Under the pieces are notes generated by a model. That model saw nothing but the letters and a program-made list of their open reading frames with translations. It had not been told where the DNA came from and did not search any database. A DNA stretch of 64,000 nucleotides. Origin: Antedon mediterranea. Lineage: Eukaryota > Echinodermata > Crinoidea > Comatulida > Antedonidae. Below are positions 27,101 through 38,859 of this stretch, piece by piece. Both the position numbers and the translations under genes were made by a program. The stretch covers positions 26,840,501 through 26,904,500 of the forward strand of contig NC_092672.1 in NCBI RefSeq assembly GCF_964355755.1, written 5' to 3'. The stretch's first letter is position 1; each line of letters begins with the position of its first letter.

Positions 27101-30100
27101 TACCAAACTGGTCGGGTCGAGTATACCCCGTCTATAATCACAACATGAACGATGTACAGTATTTGGTTGAAGGTCGACTCGACCTACCGGAATGGTATAG
27201 ATAATATAGCTCGAATGAGAGAGTTGGAATATTTGTAAACATAAGTATATTGCTAATTTTAACAAGTGTAGCCTATAGTAAAAGGCCTGGTAGTATCAAT
27301 TTGCATATAGGGTCTACTACACTAGCTAGCTCAATTTTTAACTGGGCCGAATCGGCTAGGTCTCCTTCTTACTACCTGGTCTACTTGCTTGATGCAGTAT
27401 CTGCTTTTTTGGAGAGTAAACTAGGCCTATTTTAGGCCTACTTAGACGATCGGGACACCATACGTGCGGACGGCGATCGGACCTTGTTTTGCCTCAATAT
27501 TTACAGCCGATTTTGTAGAATGTTTTAGGTTTAGATTGTTTAGGAGTTTGGTTGATAGGATAGGTTTGGAATCCGAGTTTTATTATTTATGGGCCAATCG
27601 TTTAGTAGGCTAGCTAGGCCCATGATGGGCCCCAATGTTTTAACGTAGCCATCGTGGCATGGAATCCATAGTCAGAATGGCTCTCACCCATGAAAACAAA
27701 TGATTTAGGCTAGGCCTAGCCTAGTACGTGAAGCCAATAATACGATCTGTACTATTCGAGGTATAAAAATAGTATATAATTTAAGACTCCGTAATCTTTA
27801 CTAAATGTTGTATTTCATTAAATGTCAAATAAATATATGCTACTACTGTTATTATTACACTTTAGGCCTAGCTTAGAAAATCTACAAAAAATGTATTTCA
27901 CAATGATCGGGTGGTTGTCGTTTGACAGGGGAGAGAGATGAAGTTAACAAACACAACGTACATGACGTCGCGAGTTTGGAATCCACTGATGACGTGATTT
28001 TGTGAATATCTCATGAATATTAATGAGCTTCCCTAAGCTGCTGAAAAACAGACTTTCCATGAATTTACCCTAAAATGTATATGAAATTAATTTTTTTTAA
28101 TTTCTCGTTATTACTTCTTCATTCTGACATGTCTATATTGTTATGATATTTTTTATTTAATAAATAAACGATATTTAAAAGCAATTTTAAACCCAGAATC
28201 CCCCTTTAAATCAAATAGTAACAGTGATTTTACTCTTATATAAGCCTTGAATAGATTTTGTCGCGTATAAATGTACGTACTGTTACGATTGTGAATTGAA
28301 CAAGCATGACTAACATACCTTATTTGGTATTCTATGCATAAAGTATGCCCTTAATTTGTTACTGTACGCAGTCTTAGTTAAGACTGTTTTATAGCAATGG
28401 TCTAAAAGGGGGTGGCTTTAATAAGACCATCTATCTGATAAAGCCGACTTTAATCGGGGAGTTAAGACCATCAATTAAGACTGTTTTATAGCAATCTGCC
28501 CCAGATCATCATATTGCCACTATGGTTATGCCTTTTGTCTTACAACTTGATTACTTATTAAGGAAAAATTTAATTCCAATAATATAAGATATAATATGCT
28601 ATTGATGACTTTTATTATAAAAAAAAAATTTTTGACTAGGAGTCTAAAATAAATAACAAGAAATTGTTTTACTTTGATTTACAAATCAACTATAAGTTTT
28701 ACATTATTACATTGTTGTGATGTTTCCATGATGGATTCAAAACATAAACATTTTTTTTTAAATAATTTTTTAAAAATAAATAAAATGAACAAACCGGTTC
28801 TAGCCTTGGATAGATTCTCATTCAGGTCGTTGATAAGTAGGTTGACCGGGTCTTGTAATTGTTGCCCATCTCGCATGATGTAGACAAAGGCTTGATTGGC
28901 AGGTATGGTAAAAAGGCAATGAGATCTGACAATAATATAAATGATTATTAAAAGTTTGTTGGATTGGGTTACTAAATATGTAGTGTCAACTGATTTTCAA
29001 TAGAGCCAACTCCATTCTATTGTTTTAAAGATATATTGTTATTATTTTTTTTTTCCATTTTAACTTTACACATAGTTATTAAATTTGACCACAAATTTAT
29101 TGCTGATAAAACTGTAATTTAAAGGCAAAAAATAATCAAATTGTCTGTCAGACAAGATTTAAAATTACCTGTTTATTTTGTTTTTTTTGCTTATTTTTTT
29201 GTTTCTAATTAAAACTGCAAATTGGCCTGTCTGATTTCAATAATGTTAATTTGTTTCATGTTTTGGGATGACAAATATATTGTTAAAGAGGTGTACTAGG
29301 TTGCAGAATGCTGTGATAGACTAAGTGATAATGGGTATTGATGATTACTGTATTCCTTCCTTAGAAATATTACATTTGTAATAATAATATTTCATTCTTA
29401 TATAGTGCTTTATGTACAAAGCCACTAAGTACTTCACATTATTACCCCGGTCATTTTTGGATCAATCACGTTGAAAACACACTCCCATAATGGTACCCAT
29501 TGGCACACCAGAGTATCTATCAATGGTTGGATAAAAGAGGCTAAAATGTATATGTGAATCTTTTGAGAAATACTCTTAAATTAATAATTAAAATGCATAA
29601 ACTAAACAATGAGTTCAAAGTTCAGCTAGGGAAACGTTTTTATCATCTTACAGTTAGAATTCACTATCATTTCTTTTTATATATGAATTTCTTTTATGTA
29701 GATTCACACGACACTCTATAATACTCACATATTGTTTGTCAAAACACGGCTTTTTCTTAGAATCTTGAAAATTTGGTCCTCGACGGAATGCTCAAGTTTT
29801 TGAATTGGAGATTTTCTCTAAAATAAAAAATAAATGTCCAATTACTGGCACACAATTTATAGCTATAAACAAGATAAAATGTTGAAAAACATTAAAAATA
29901 AAAATAGTACTGTAGTGTACGAATAAACAATAAAAAATAATATAAATTAGTGTAAAAATAAATAATTCTATAAATAGTAGTTCAGAAATAAAAACATATA
30001 TAGTAGTGTAGAAATAAATAATTATATTTATAAATAGTAGTGTACAAATATAGTCTTATACAAATAACAAAAATATAATTAGTAGTTTACAAATAAACAA

Positions 30101-33100
30101 ATAATTATATATATTAGTGTACAAATTATATTTATATTTAACACACCTTCTGTCTAGTCTTCCCAAACTGCTTTGATTCAGCCAAATCATTTCCTTCTTC
30201 ATTCGATAAACCACTCTAATGTAAATAACAAGTTGGATAGTTTAGAGAATAAGCTTGCATTTATATGCTCAACATGCTGCAAAGGAGACGTAAAGGCCAA
30301 TTTACACAGACGAGCGGTACTGGTAAGCGGAAAACCGAGTAGCGACTGTAATTGTTCCACATAGAATTTGTATTTACCACTTGTCTGTGAGCAGCTTTAA
30401 ACTGGCGTGTGTCTGATAGGCAGATATGATTTTGTTGTCTCGCTAGTTGAATAATACCTCTATGTTTGGCCCAAACTTCTAAAAGAAGGTTTATTTTACG
30501 GTTTACAACACGTACCTGGCTGCAAATACTTACAGGCACAATGCAACATAATTCATTAATTTCTAAATACAATAAATCTTTTCTTCACCTTCTGACAAAT
30601 AAACAGCAACCTAGGGGTGCACATTCTGCCAGTGTTCTGCCAATCACGTGCAACGCCTTCATCCTTGAGAACAGTGCTTAGGTGTGATACCAACTTGGCT
30701 CTAAAGTAATGAGAATCAAATGGAACAAATTTGAACCTCATCTTACTTACATATGGCAACCTTGATTAAATCTACTTTAAGATGAAATTTACACATTATT
30801 TAGATAGGGTTATGGGAATATAAAAGAAGGGGATGTGGAAGTTTTCATTATCCTGGCAAACAAACTGGTAAAATGACTAGATCAGATTTTACTATGCAAA
30901 ATGAGCTTTAAGTAAAATTGTCTTTCTTTCAAAATTGTCTTGCTCAAAAAGCAGGTATTTTGTGACTTATCTGCCTGACCTACCTGGTGGCCTCTACCTG
31001 CCTAAATGTCTGGACATAGGATATATCAAAACTACTTGTCGGATGAACTACCTGAAAAAACATACAAATAATATTTTAAACTTTTTTTGTATTAGAACAG
31101 TTTATTATATCCATTCAGAATTTGGTGTTTCACTTCTTATTATATTGTCTAGAATTGGTTCCTAAATTGGGAAAACATATAGAACTAACGAAGCTGAAAC
31201 CGATAAGCTCAACACAACTGTCTTGAAAGTAAGTTTATAATACAATAAACTTGACTTAAAGTTAACAAATAATACAACAAATTCATGGTGGAGATTATTG
31301 AAGAAGTGTTGCACCATCTTTACTAGACAAATGGACCAACACAACAACAGGGACGAAGAAGTATGTGTCATCTATGTGTTTATTTTGAATTTATCTGAGG
31401 ATTTATTTCAGTTGTGCTATAGTAGGAATCAGCAATGTTTCACAACCTATCCAACTTTTAATTCACATATCAACAATATTCCTTAATGTTTTACTAACAG
31501 TTCCTTGACCCCGTCACAGGTCACTGACCACACACCACAATTTTATCATTTGGCCTAATGATATGTAAGCGTCGCTGTTTACTAAACAAGTTCAGTGGAT
31601 TATATTGATATCTTTCTAAAACTATAGTAGGAATCGTCTTAACAATGAAATAAACCATGCCTTTGAATAATTGCCATATCTTGCTATTTATATACAGTAT
31701 GAACTTACAACAACCAGATGGCATGTAATAAACAAGAAGACCAATGCTCTAGCAAAGTATGCTTCATTTTCTTTCAAGAATTGATGCCATTCCTGAAATA
31801 ACACAAAGAAATAAAAAAGATAATGAATGAAGATATGATAAAAATATAAAAGATTTAATGATCGAGAATATACAAATATTGACTGCTTAGAGGTGAATTA
31901 TAACTGTATAAATGTTTCCCAATGGACTATATTTTTCCAAAGCAAAGCTGAATATTTACTTAGGCCAAGTTCAAAAACCATCCGTCAATAATTCTACAGT
32001 CAATGAAATTAGTTTTGACAGGCGCAAGTTGCTACACGAAAATTACTTTTTATAACCAAGGCAATCTAACAAGAGGATGCTGAGCTCTGAAGATCAAAAG
32101 GTTTATATGTAGACACGATACGATCAGTTCCACGCCCTTTAAAAAACACCACTCGCTGCACTCTGATTATGAAATGTTTGGTCTTACAAAATACAATACA
32201 ATACAAAATACTACACTACAGTTCAAATAAAAAAGAAGACCTTCAGCTCATTCTTACATTACTTGATAGTTGATTCTGAATATTAGTTGCTAGGTGATGA
32301 AGATGATGCACATCAAATACTGATACAAGATGTAGATATACTATTTTTTCCTTGTCGTCATAGTAATATTCAATATGACAGCTTTTATCTGCCGATTCCT
32401 CAGAAAATCCGAAGTTCTACAAAAATTAAATAATAATATTATAAATTGCAGTTACCAATCAACTTGATAATATAGACTGTTTCACAATTTTAATGATTTA
32501 TAATGGAGAAAATTGTGCCACAGTCCTAAGTGATTGGTATTAAAAGTTAAACGAAAAGGGTAATTTGCATAGAACTATACAGGTGTATTACCGTATACAA
32601 GATTTGCAGAGGAATGTATTAAGTACACCTCAAATTAACCTTATAGAGAAGGGAGGTGTCACACCTCAGCAATAATACAGATTGACCGTTGTAAGTAAGA
32701 TACTCATTTATTGTAATACCATATACTTGTAATAACGATAATGTATAGGCTACAATTTATTTCTGTGCTAACGTAGATAACTGTGTAATAATTAAACGTT
32801 AACGTTTGTTTGTAGTTCTGCCCGTTGGGCTGAAATTGGTACCAATACGTAACTGTCTGACCACCATTTGTAGTAAACCAAGGCGAGTATACACATGAAT
32901 GTTTATGTATGATTGGATTGTAATTGGTAGTGACCAAGTCACGAAGAAGTGAACGTTGGTATAGCGAACAAAGAAATAAAGCCATTTAGTTGCTAATATT
33001 ATACATCTGTATACTGTACTTTTAATTGCGTTCTTCTGTAGCCATATATTTACGTTCAATCTAGGCGTGACAAATTGTGAGAAGTTTCTTATGTTTAAAT

Positions 33101-33863
33101 ACAGAATTTAGCAAATTTAAGAATGTATACTAAAATTGATTGTGATATCTTAAGAACCAAAAGAAAGATCATTCTTAATTAATACAAGAGAGCTGTTATA
33201 AGCTGAAGGCTAGAGGATGTACTCCAGACTGAAAATCTGAATATTGTTAATCGCAATGGAATGAATAATTTCTTGGTAATCTAGCATTTTTTGTATTCGA
33301 GGATCATATAGAGTGCGTTCGTGATTAAGCTTAACAGGATGCCTATAGTACTGTAGATAGATTGTTATTTTACAGGTTTTAGTTTTAGTATATAATGTAG
33401 TTTATTATGGTAAACAAATACATTCCTAATTTAATTTTCATCTATGTTAGGTTCTGTCCCTGATTTACCACCATTTAAAACGTTAGGTCTTAGAAAATAT
33501 ATTTATAAAAAATAGAATTGGACTTTAAATAATGTATAGGCCTACTACTCACTTAGATGAATGTTGTTTGTTTAGTTGAAATTGCATGCATGGGTAGTTT
33601 TTCTTTTTTGAAACTTTTTTTTTAGATTTTGGCGCAATTATAGTTTTTTTAACCAATAAATTCATGTTTACATCATTAACACAAAATCGTCTAAAATTCT
33701 AAAAACAATATAAGACACATTTTTGTAAAGCCTAAAGTGAATCACCTTAAATACTGGTTGTGGTAACAAGGTATTGATAACAAGAGACTTGGATCTTGAG
33801 CCGTGACTTCCTTTGCCAACAACACCAATCACACAAATATTATCATCACTCCCAACCAGTTTC
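15139..33863 (-). CDS. SMG8: SMG8, nonsense-mediated mRNA decay factor (first exon missing)
   Basis: SMG8 partners SMG9 and restrains the SMG1 kinase that phosphorylates UPF1 in nonsense-mediated decay. Nineteen exons join in unbroken phase (minus strand, high to low): 33746-33863, 32258-32416, 31709-31792, 30589-30741, 30378-30515, 30147-30215, 29729-29817, 28795-28925, 23291-23493, 22442-22581, 22026-22113, 21481-21636, 21041-21184, 18551-18728, 18123-18245, 17448-17588, 16863-17018, 15800-15980, 15139-15358. They give 889 residues; human SMG8 has 991. Family-matching stretches, from memory: NICVIGVVGKG near the start, CLFTIPANQAFVYI, LVLQKKGFDD, EKCCGKL, SLGQS, PGFLRDSNYLLPWDI, RGHRFICSSPDKIVKV and FWVLRYPYP. 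The first exon found begins mid-codon without a Met, so an upstream exon is missing. The C-terminus after FWVLRYPYP is short and unlike vertebrate SMG8. Confidence 0.93.
15490..15604. mobile_element. Short hairpin MITE
   Basis: Two imperfect inverted arms of about 36 bp, ACATAAGCGCAACGCAAGTG...TTGACCAATCA (15503-15538) and its counterpart TGATTGGTCAA...ACATTGTGCTTATGTTG (15569-15600), separated by about 30 bp. It lies in the last SMG8 intron. No target-site duplication recognised. Confidence 0.6.
16150..16680. repeat. 44-bp minisatellite split by an insertion
   Basis: Units of the form CCCTGGACGGCTTGTTTGCA followed by AGCATGTTTATGTCTGGGTG occur at 16193-16236 and then three times at 16574-16680 with a 43-44 bp period. 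The first is separated from the rest by the element at 16237-16567. It lies in an SMG8 intron and has no coding content. Confidence 0.7.
16237..16567. mobile_element. Relative of the Mutator-like element at 36412
   Basis: Ends GCGATATTTCTTTTCATAAT on the left and ACTTAAGTACGAAAAA...ATCGC on the right. The inner CATGAAACGTCACAAAATAA also occurs in the 36412-37348 element. It contains a tRNA-like segment at about 16388-16450 with B-box-like GGTTCGAATCC. No clear target-site duplication was seen, because the insertion is into a minisatellite. Confidence 0.55.
17865..18075 (-). repeat. Decayed copy of the 4790-5100 SINE
   Basis: Shares ACTAGTACACCAGAGTAACC, AAAGATGTA, CCTTATCCAAGAC and CTACCAGAACTATGG with the SINE at 4790-5100 in the same order. 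The tRNA-like head is badly eroded (AGCCTTGAAACTGAG in place of the B box). It lies in an SMG8 intron. Confidence 0.6.
19068..20988. mobile_element. hAT-like element in an SMG8 intron
   Basis: The ends are CAGGGCTCGATTTA and the reverse complement CAGGGCTCGATTTA, both followed inside by GCTAGCCC. The 8-bp sequence CTATGACA flanks it at 19062-19069 and 20989-20996. Its last two bases overlap the left CA, so the exact edge is ambiguous by 2 bp. The CAGGGCTCGA ends and the 8-bp duplication fit hAT. No transposase frame. A TTAA-flanked element is nested at 19939-20702, and the interior at 19590-19830 is rich in CTAGGCCT. The right edge is 52 bp from the splice donor of the exon at 21041-21184. 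Confidence 0.8.
19939..20702. mobile_element. TTAA-flanked non-autonomous transposon nested in the hAT-like element
   Basis: TTAA lies at 19935-19938 and 20703-20706. The inverted ends read YTGGCGCTACTGCAGTTTCG then CACCACAC, with similarity continuing to about 70 bp. TTAA duplications are known from piggyBac and Kolobok superfamilies; I cannot tell which. The interior has no recognised protein. Confidence 0.8.
23580..28501. mobile_element. 4.9-kb fold-back-like transposon in SMG8 intron
   Basis: The left end GGGGGGGATTGCTATAAGCA and right end (reverse complement) GGGCAGATTGCTATAAAACA continue with GATGGTCTTA on both sides. CAGATCA flanks it at 23573-23579 and 28502-28508. Long internal arms are inverted copies of each other: 23805-24000 pairs with about 26345-26600 (AGAGCCATTGTCTGTAA), and 24870-25260 pairs with about 25990-26245 (AAAAAGGGGTGTTTT, CAAAGTGGTGT, ACTGGGGTAA). 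The pieces form a large decayed palindrome whose right half is lengthened by the nested element at 26602-28205. No transposase frame seen. Confidence 0.75.
26602..28205. mobile_element. TTAA-flanked transposon nested in the fold-back element
   Basis: The ends are AGGGGGGTTCCGGGTTTAAA and, inverted, AGGGGGATTCTGGGTTTAAA. TTAA flanks it at 26598-26601 and 28206-28209. At about 1.6 kb it has no recognisable coding content, so it is probably non-autonomous. A short segment (GATCGGGACACCATACGTGC, 27451) resembles one at 34355 outside SMG8. Confidence 0.8.
29375..29560 (-). repeat. Interspersed repeat fragment
   Basis: The AATAATAATATTTCATTCTT tail followed by TATATAGTGCTTTATGTACA and ACTTCACATTATTACCCC resembles the 3' end of a dispersed retroelement in antisense orientation. 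A similar tail (GGCGCTATATAAATAC then TTATTATTATTATT) occurs on the plus strand at 58070-58105. Assignment to a named family is not possible here. Confidence 0.4.
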
Positions 33864-36164
33864 CTAAAAAAACACCAATAATTGTCATTAACTCAAAATC
33901 CATTCATGTTCATTACGCAGAGCATATGCAAGGCAATGTATGCTGAGCTCTGGAGATCAAAGGGTTAGTCTGTGGCTGCGACACGATTAGTTTCATGCCA
34001 CGTGCAGAAGAGAATACAACATCGATTAAAACATCATCATCTTGATACTTCACCGTTTGTTGAAAGCTTCATCTTGCTTAAAAATAAAGGAGCTTAGAAT
34101 TTTTTTCTCAATTTCTCAAGTAAGTCATTCAATGGACCTTCATAAATATTTCCATGAAGCAGCCAAACAGCGCTCTAATACACTTGCCAATGGTATGTCC
34201 CACTATACGACCCCCGGGAGAGGTCATCATTTCACCACAGCTTTGTTAGGCCTAGCAACACACAGGGTGGCTAGGCTAGCTACTCTTTTCGATTGACAGA
34301 TGATCAGGGCCAAGGACGATCAGGGTCAGATGATGGGATTTTTTTTAAACGATCGGGTACCAATGCGTGTGGACGTTCGGGCTCACCTGTGTGGACATTT
34401 GGGCCAATATAATTAGATGATCAAGTCCAAGAAAACGATTTGGATTTCATTTATGTTCACCATAAAATAATTTCAATGTGTTCTTTCCACGAGTTTGTGA
34501 TACAAAATATTGTAATAAACTATGTACGTAAAGATTATCCTGGTGACTGACAGTAGAATCTCTTTTTTGGGACACCTTTTATAATATATTCAGGGGACGC
34601 TTTCCCACGAAACAAGTGAGGGGACGGGAACACATGCAATATAATTTAAACATTTAATTACAACGACAACACTGACTTCTTTAGTGTTTTACGTTTTCAT
34701 TTTAATTATAATATTATTAATGTATTAACTTGGTTGTGACTAAAATCGAAATAAATAATTCTAAAAACCATCTTTCTCTCCGACAATATGTAGCTCAAAC
34801 AAGTGCAGCCTTTCAGTTTATATTATTTTAGTAAATTATAAGACAACGTCCGTTTTGAAAAAACGATTGTACGCCATTCATTTGACAGATGACACGCTAT
34901 AGTATAATTAATGCATATTTTATTTGAATGGAATCCCCGGTCAGCAAAAACATGTACCGGTAGCTGTTAATGTAGAGGAAACATCCGGCAAAAATGTTTA
35001 ATCGGCTTTAACAAAACTGTATATGATCATTTCACTGAAAAAATTATGGAAAAATCATATAGGCCTAGGCCTAGTAGGCCTAGGTCTATAGGCCTGGCCC
35101 TAGCCTCCAGGCTAGGCTAGGCCTATGTCGAATATATGTATTCCGGGAAGATAACAACAAGTTATAAGGACAAAAAAAGTATAAAAATGTAGAAAACGGT
35201 AACAACGCTTTTTCGTTAAGAACAATATAGGCCACGGCATATAAAAAAATGGGATCGATCGTCTCTAACTCTATGATGGCCGGCCCCGATCGTCCTTGGC
35301 ACTTGCCAACTTGCTCGGTTGGCCTGATCATCCTCTCTTGATTTTTCATTTTTGCCTGGCCTAAGTTCATTGACCGTACTACTAATGGTACAAAACATAC
35401 TTTACGTCAAACTGCGTAGGAAATTGTGATGGTTCTAACATGTTGGTAACATACATCTACTTAATCTATCAAAATAGGCCTAGGCCCTAGAAAAGGACGA
35501 TGCCATCGTGTGTCAGGCGAAACATGGAGAAATACTTTAGCGCGCCACCACACAACACCACCATACGTCGTATTGGTGGCAGCAAACATGTTTTTGTACC
35601 GTCGTTGTTTTCTGATCCTCTCTCATCATCCTCCATCCAGGCCACCATGGTTGCTACCGACGCTATTCTCTACAACAGAGTGGTGGTAGTCTTGAGACTT
35701 GGAAAAACAAGACGAGCCTAGGCCTAGGCCTACTACGGAAAAACGGTGCTGGTAAGTATATAGTAGGCTATTCTAAACATCAATCAATCAATTCAACATT
35801 TATTAGTTTCTATCAATGGTAAAGCAATACAATAAAAAGAGTGGTAATTTATAATGAGTCAATACAAAAATTCCATTAATAATAATTAATAGAGAGGATC
35901 TTGACCATCTTGAAGAGATTTCTTTTCAGGCAAGACCCATATTATTATTATTAAACAAAAAGAAAAAAAAAACATTTGTATTGTTACATTGTATATAATA
36001 ATATATAGGCCTAGGCCCTAGGTACATTTAATAAATATGATGCAATTCACTGTTTAATCATAGAGATATTAGATATCTCTATAGGCCTACAGTATGGTTA
36101 ATTGGAAGTCATGAGAATCAAAGAAGTGTAACTGAAATACTATGAAAATGCTACTAAATTTTTT
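33864..36164. other. Intergenic region upstream of SMG8
   Basis: It should hold the SMG8 promoter and first exon, but I could not find an ATG-bearing exon whose donor leaves the two-base remainder needed at 33863. AGGCCT palindrome clusters lie at 35060-35125 and near 35475 and 35720. A GC-richer patch at 35490-35720 has short frames on both strands and is the best candidate for a promoter or first-exon region. GATCAGGGCCAAGGAC-like words at 34303-34440 recur inverted near 35280, probably a decayed repeat. A (TTGA)n-tailed retroelement end may sit at 35780-35960. Confidence 0.4.
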
Positions 36165-38045
36165 TTATTTTGCGTATCTCCTCCAAAACCACTGAACGAT
36201 ACGTGCCCACATTTGGCACACTGATGTTTATTGATGGGCTGCACACGATAGGCTATGTCACGTCTTTCCTGAATTTTAAGGATAAACATTAAAAAAGGCA
36301 AAAAATAGCAGTAATTTGACGTCTCAGCGACCGTGTTACGTCACGGCATAAACTATGCAACCACCTCTTTGTGTACCGCCATGGCCGAATCTACAAATAC
36401 CATGCCAGGCCGCGATTTTTTTTTTCGTACATAAGTTGGGGACCCTCTCATGAAACGTCACAAAATAAACATGAATAATTCATCAGTTAAATTTTCTTGT
36501 TCCGTGTGCACCCAAGCGTATAGCAACAAGAAGTGATTACACAAGTTTCTAGGCCTATCTCCGCTGTTGTTGCGGCGTGCGATTTCATAGAAGAATAGCG
36601 GCGTTTTGTGTGGATTGTTGAAATAATCAGCCTTTAGTTTATGGTGTTTTTAATATAATTTTTTACTAAAGAATTACGTGTTAAAACTATAGTTTCTATT
36701 AATACTATTAGGCCTAATTATTAGTCTCTAAACCCATGTCTATTCTAGTAGTAGCTAGCTGTGTGGGTGTGTGTGACGTGTGTGTGTTAGGTATGACCAA
36801 AGATAGTTACACTATCTTTATGACACAATCCGAGTAATAAGTCAGCAAAATTAAACAATAAACATTACACAAAAATACATGTTTATTCTCGTGGGTCAAA
36901 TCTTCCCATCTCATGTGTTCATATACGCGCATTTTTAAAGTTCCTTTGAGTACATGCATATTGATTATTGTTTGATAATAAAAATTTAAAAAATACAGTA
37001 CACAAATTATACACATTCTTTATTCTTGTGGGTCTAAGCTTTCTTTGGGCTATGTCCAATGAATTACTACTTAGTTTAATGTCTTGCCGTACTTGCCTAG
37101 CTGTCGATTAGCCTCGACTCGACACATTTTGTGTGAAGAAGAGTGCGCGAAGGCAATCCCGTGAATTGACTTATAATCCTAGGCCTACTGTAGAAAGTAT
37201 CGTATCGGTATCGCAGTTGTGTAATCACTTCTTGTTGCTATACGCTTGGGTGCACACGGAACAACAAATTTAACTGATGAATTATTCATGTTTATTTTGT
37301 GACGTTTCATGAAGGGGTCCCCAACTTATGTACGAAAAAAAAAATCGCTGCCAGGCCACCAAAACACCAGTCTTTAGTCAACCGTATCGAATGAGCGAGT
37401 CGTTGAAGTTAATTACACCTATTTCTTGAACAGAATGATTTTTGTAAATCACGTCGGTATGGCTCAGTGAGTAAATCGCAGTGACCTGCATTGATATCAA
37501 TTTTTAGTACATTCGAGTTTGAATTCGCGACATGCTTAAAGCTAAAAATCAAAACTAGATCTCAATCTAATTAATTTAATTACAAAACTAGCAAAAGGGA
37601 TACGAAACCACACACACAAAGCAAAATATAATAAACCATGAAATAAAAAAAATGTAAATGAACAACAAAAAAAGTAAAAAAAAAAAAACACAAAACGAAT
37701 CCAAATGGATATATTAACGAAAAATTCTGACAAACAAAATATCTCAACGAATACACTTAAAATATAGTTTGGTATTTTATAGGCCTTATACTTTCGTTAG
37801 TGTCGCGCATCATCTTATTTCAACATCATGCATTTTTTTGTGTTGATTTCAAGTCCATAAGAGGCTGTGGTTATATTATGCCATCTCAATTCTATAAATT
37901 ACTAATTCATATGTTATCATTGAAATGTTTTCAACTGCCAACTGATTATCAGAGTTCAACCTGCATCTACCTCTCATGTACATGCACGTTGTTACTTTCT
38001 GATGCGCACCCTAGATTAATATTCACATAGCACAATTTTTCTTTA
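36165..38045. repeat. Interspersed repeat copy A, interrupted by a Mutator-like element
   Basis: The segments 36165-36411 and 37349-38045 match 48115-49075 plus 49693-49725 in order: GTATCTCCTCC, CACATTTGGCACACTGATGT, GATAAACA, TTAATTACACCTAT, CATTGATATCAAT, AGTTCAACCTGCAT and GATTAATATTCACA. Both copies contain a tRNA-like stretch (TGGCTCAGTGAG and GAGTTTGAATTCGCG at 37458-37535). The comparison gives empty sites for two transposons: the 36412 element is absent from copy B, and the 49076 element is absent from copy A. Confidence 0.8.
36412..37348. mobile_element. Mutator-like MITE with long inverted repeats and 9-bp duplication
   Basis: Inverted repeats of roughly 137 bp start GCGATTTTTTTT, followed by CGTACATAAGTTGGGGACC and CATGAAACGTCACAAAATAA. 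They are nearly identical in both arms and reach ACAAGAAGTGATTACACAA. The 9-bp TGCCAGGCC flanks it at 36403-36411 and 37349-37357. Long inverted repeats with a 9-bp duplication are the hallmark of Mutator-like elements. The 660-bp interior has no transposase. The near-identity of the arms suggests a recent insertion. Confidence 0.85.
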
Positions 38046-38297
38046 GCGACTTCCATTTTCGTAGAATCCCATATCCAGTATTGCTTTCATTTTATAGCTC
38101 ATAGTTACTTAATAAAAGTGAAGGAATACTTGGTGTACTGTATAACTAAATCCATGGATTTTTATGAGGGAAGAGTGCGCTTATTATGATACTCATCCCA
38201 TGCGAATTAGTATATTATAGCAGAAAAAGACAATGCGGAGCACAGGTTACTGCTAATTAACAACTCTATAGTATTTTTATTAAGTTTAAAAAGTTAA

Positions 38298-38775
38298 AGT
38301 CACATTCCCTACGTTTTTTAGATCTAATTTAAGGTCACAAACTACTGTACATAATGTAAAAATAAACAATATGGTCCTATTGAGATAACTTTTTAGTCTT
38401 TAAATAGTTAAAATGTGAAAAAGAAGGTGATTCTAATAATTTTAGCGGCCCGCTATAAATCCCAACATGCATTGCGCACAAATTGATATTTTTGCTTTTC
38501 TTCTGTAATTCACCTACTTTTCGATTGATCGTAAGGCCAAAACAAATAGAAGACTCCTAATTTTCAGCGAAAATACAGGGTTTCCCCCAATTTGTATCAA
38601 TGGAGTCTGGCAAAAACAGAAAGATAATTTAATGCAGTAACTATACAACGTCAGGCTAGGCCTATAGCTAGCATACAATGCTCGTACGTTACCGATGTTT
38701 ACCAGCTAGACCTTCAAACCTAAAGACGGCCAACAAGAGGACATTAACCGCGAACTACTGTACTTAGCTAGTGCA
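38298..38775. mobile_element. TTAA-element family copy, right end lost
   Basis: Starts after TTAA (38294-38297) with AGTCACATTCCCTACG and matches the 596-bp copy at 42081-42676 to about 38775 (GCATTGCGC, TTCAGCGAAAATAC, AACTATACAACGTCAG, AAAGACGGCCAAC). About 38 bp of left flank is also shared with that copy, so the pair may reflect a duplication including flanks. Confidence 0.7.
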
Positions 38776-38859
38776 TTGCTTCTCTCTATAAGTTACTTAT
38801 TTTGTTGCTTACCATATTGCCTCCCACTCGAGCAAGGCAAGGTGGTGCCTAGCACTATT

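Noticed and set aside
26969-27435. Frames of 98 and 61 residues inside the nested TTAA element
   Set aside because: No transposase motifs or other family signature, and the frames overlap on opposite strands. The element is probably non-autonomous.
34042-34296. 84-residue plus-strand frame with HKYFHEAAKQRSNTLANG
   Set aside because: No recognisable family, no supported splice context, and a GTAAGT inside it argues against a continuous exon. It was also checked as an antisense SMG8 first exon and no frame fitted.
35086-35370. 94-residue minus-strand frame as the SMG8 start
   Set aside because: It lacks similarity to SMG8 N-termini, ends in an AGGCCT repeat cluster, and no donor gives the phase needed by the exon at 33746-33863.
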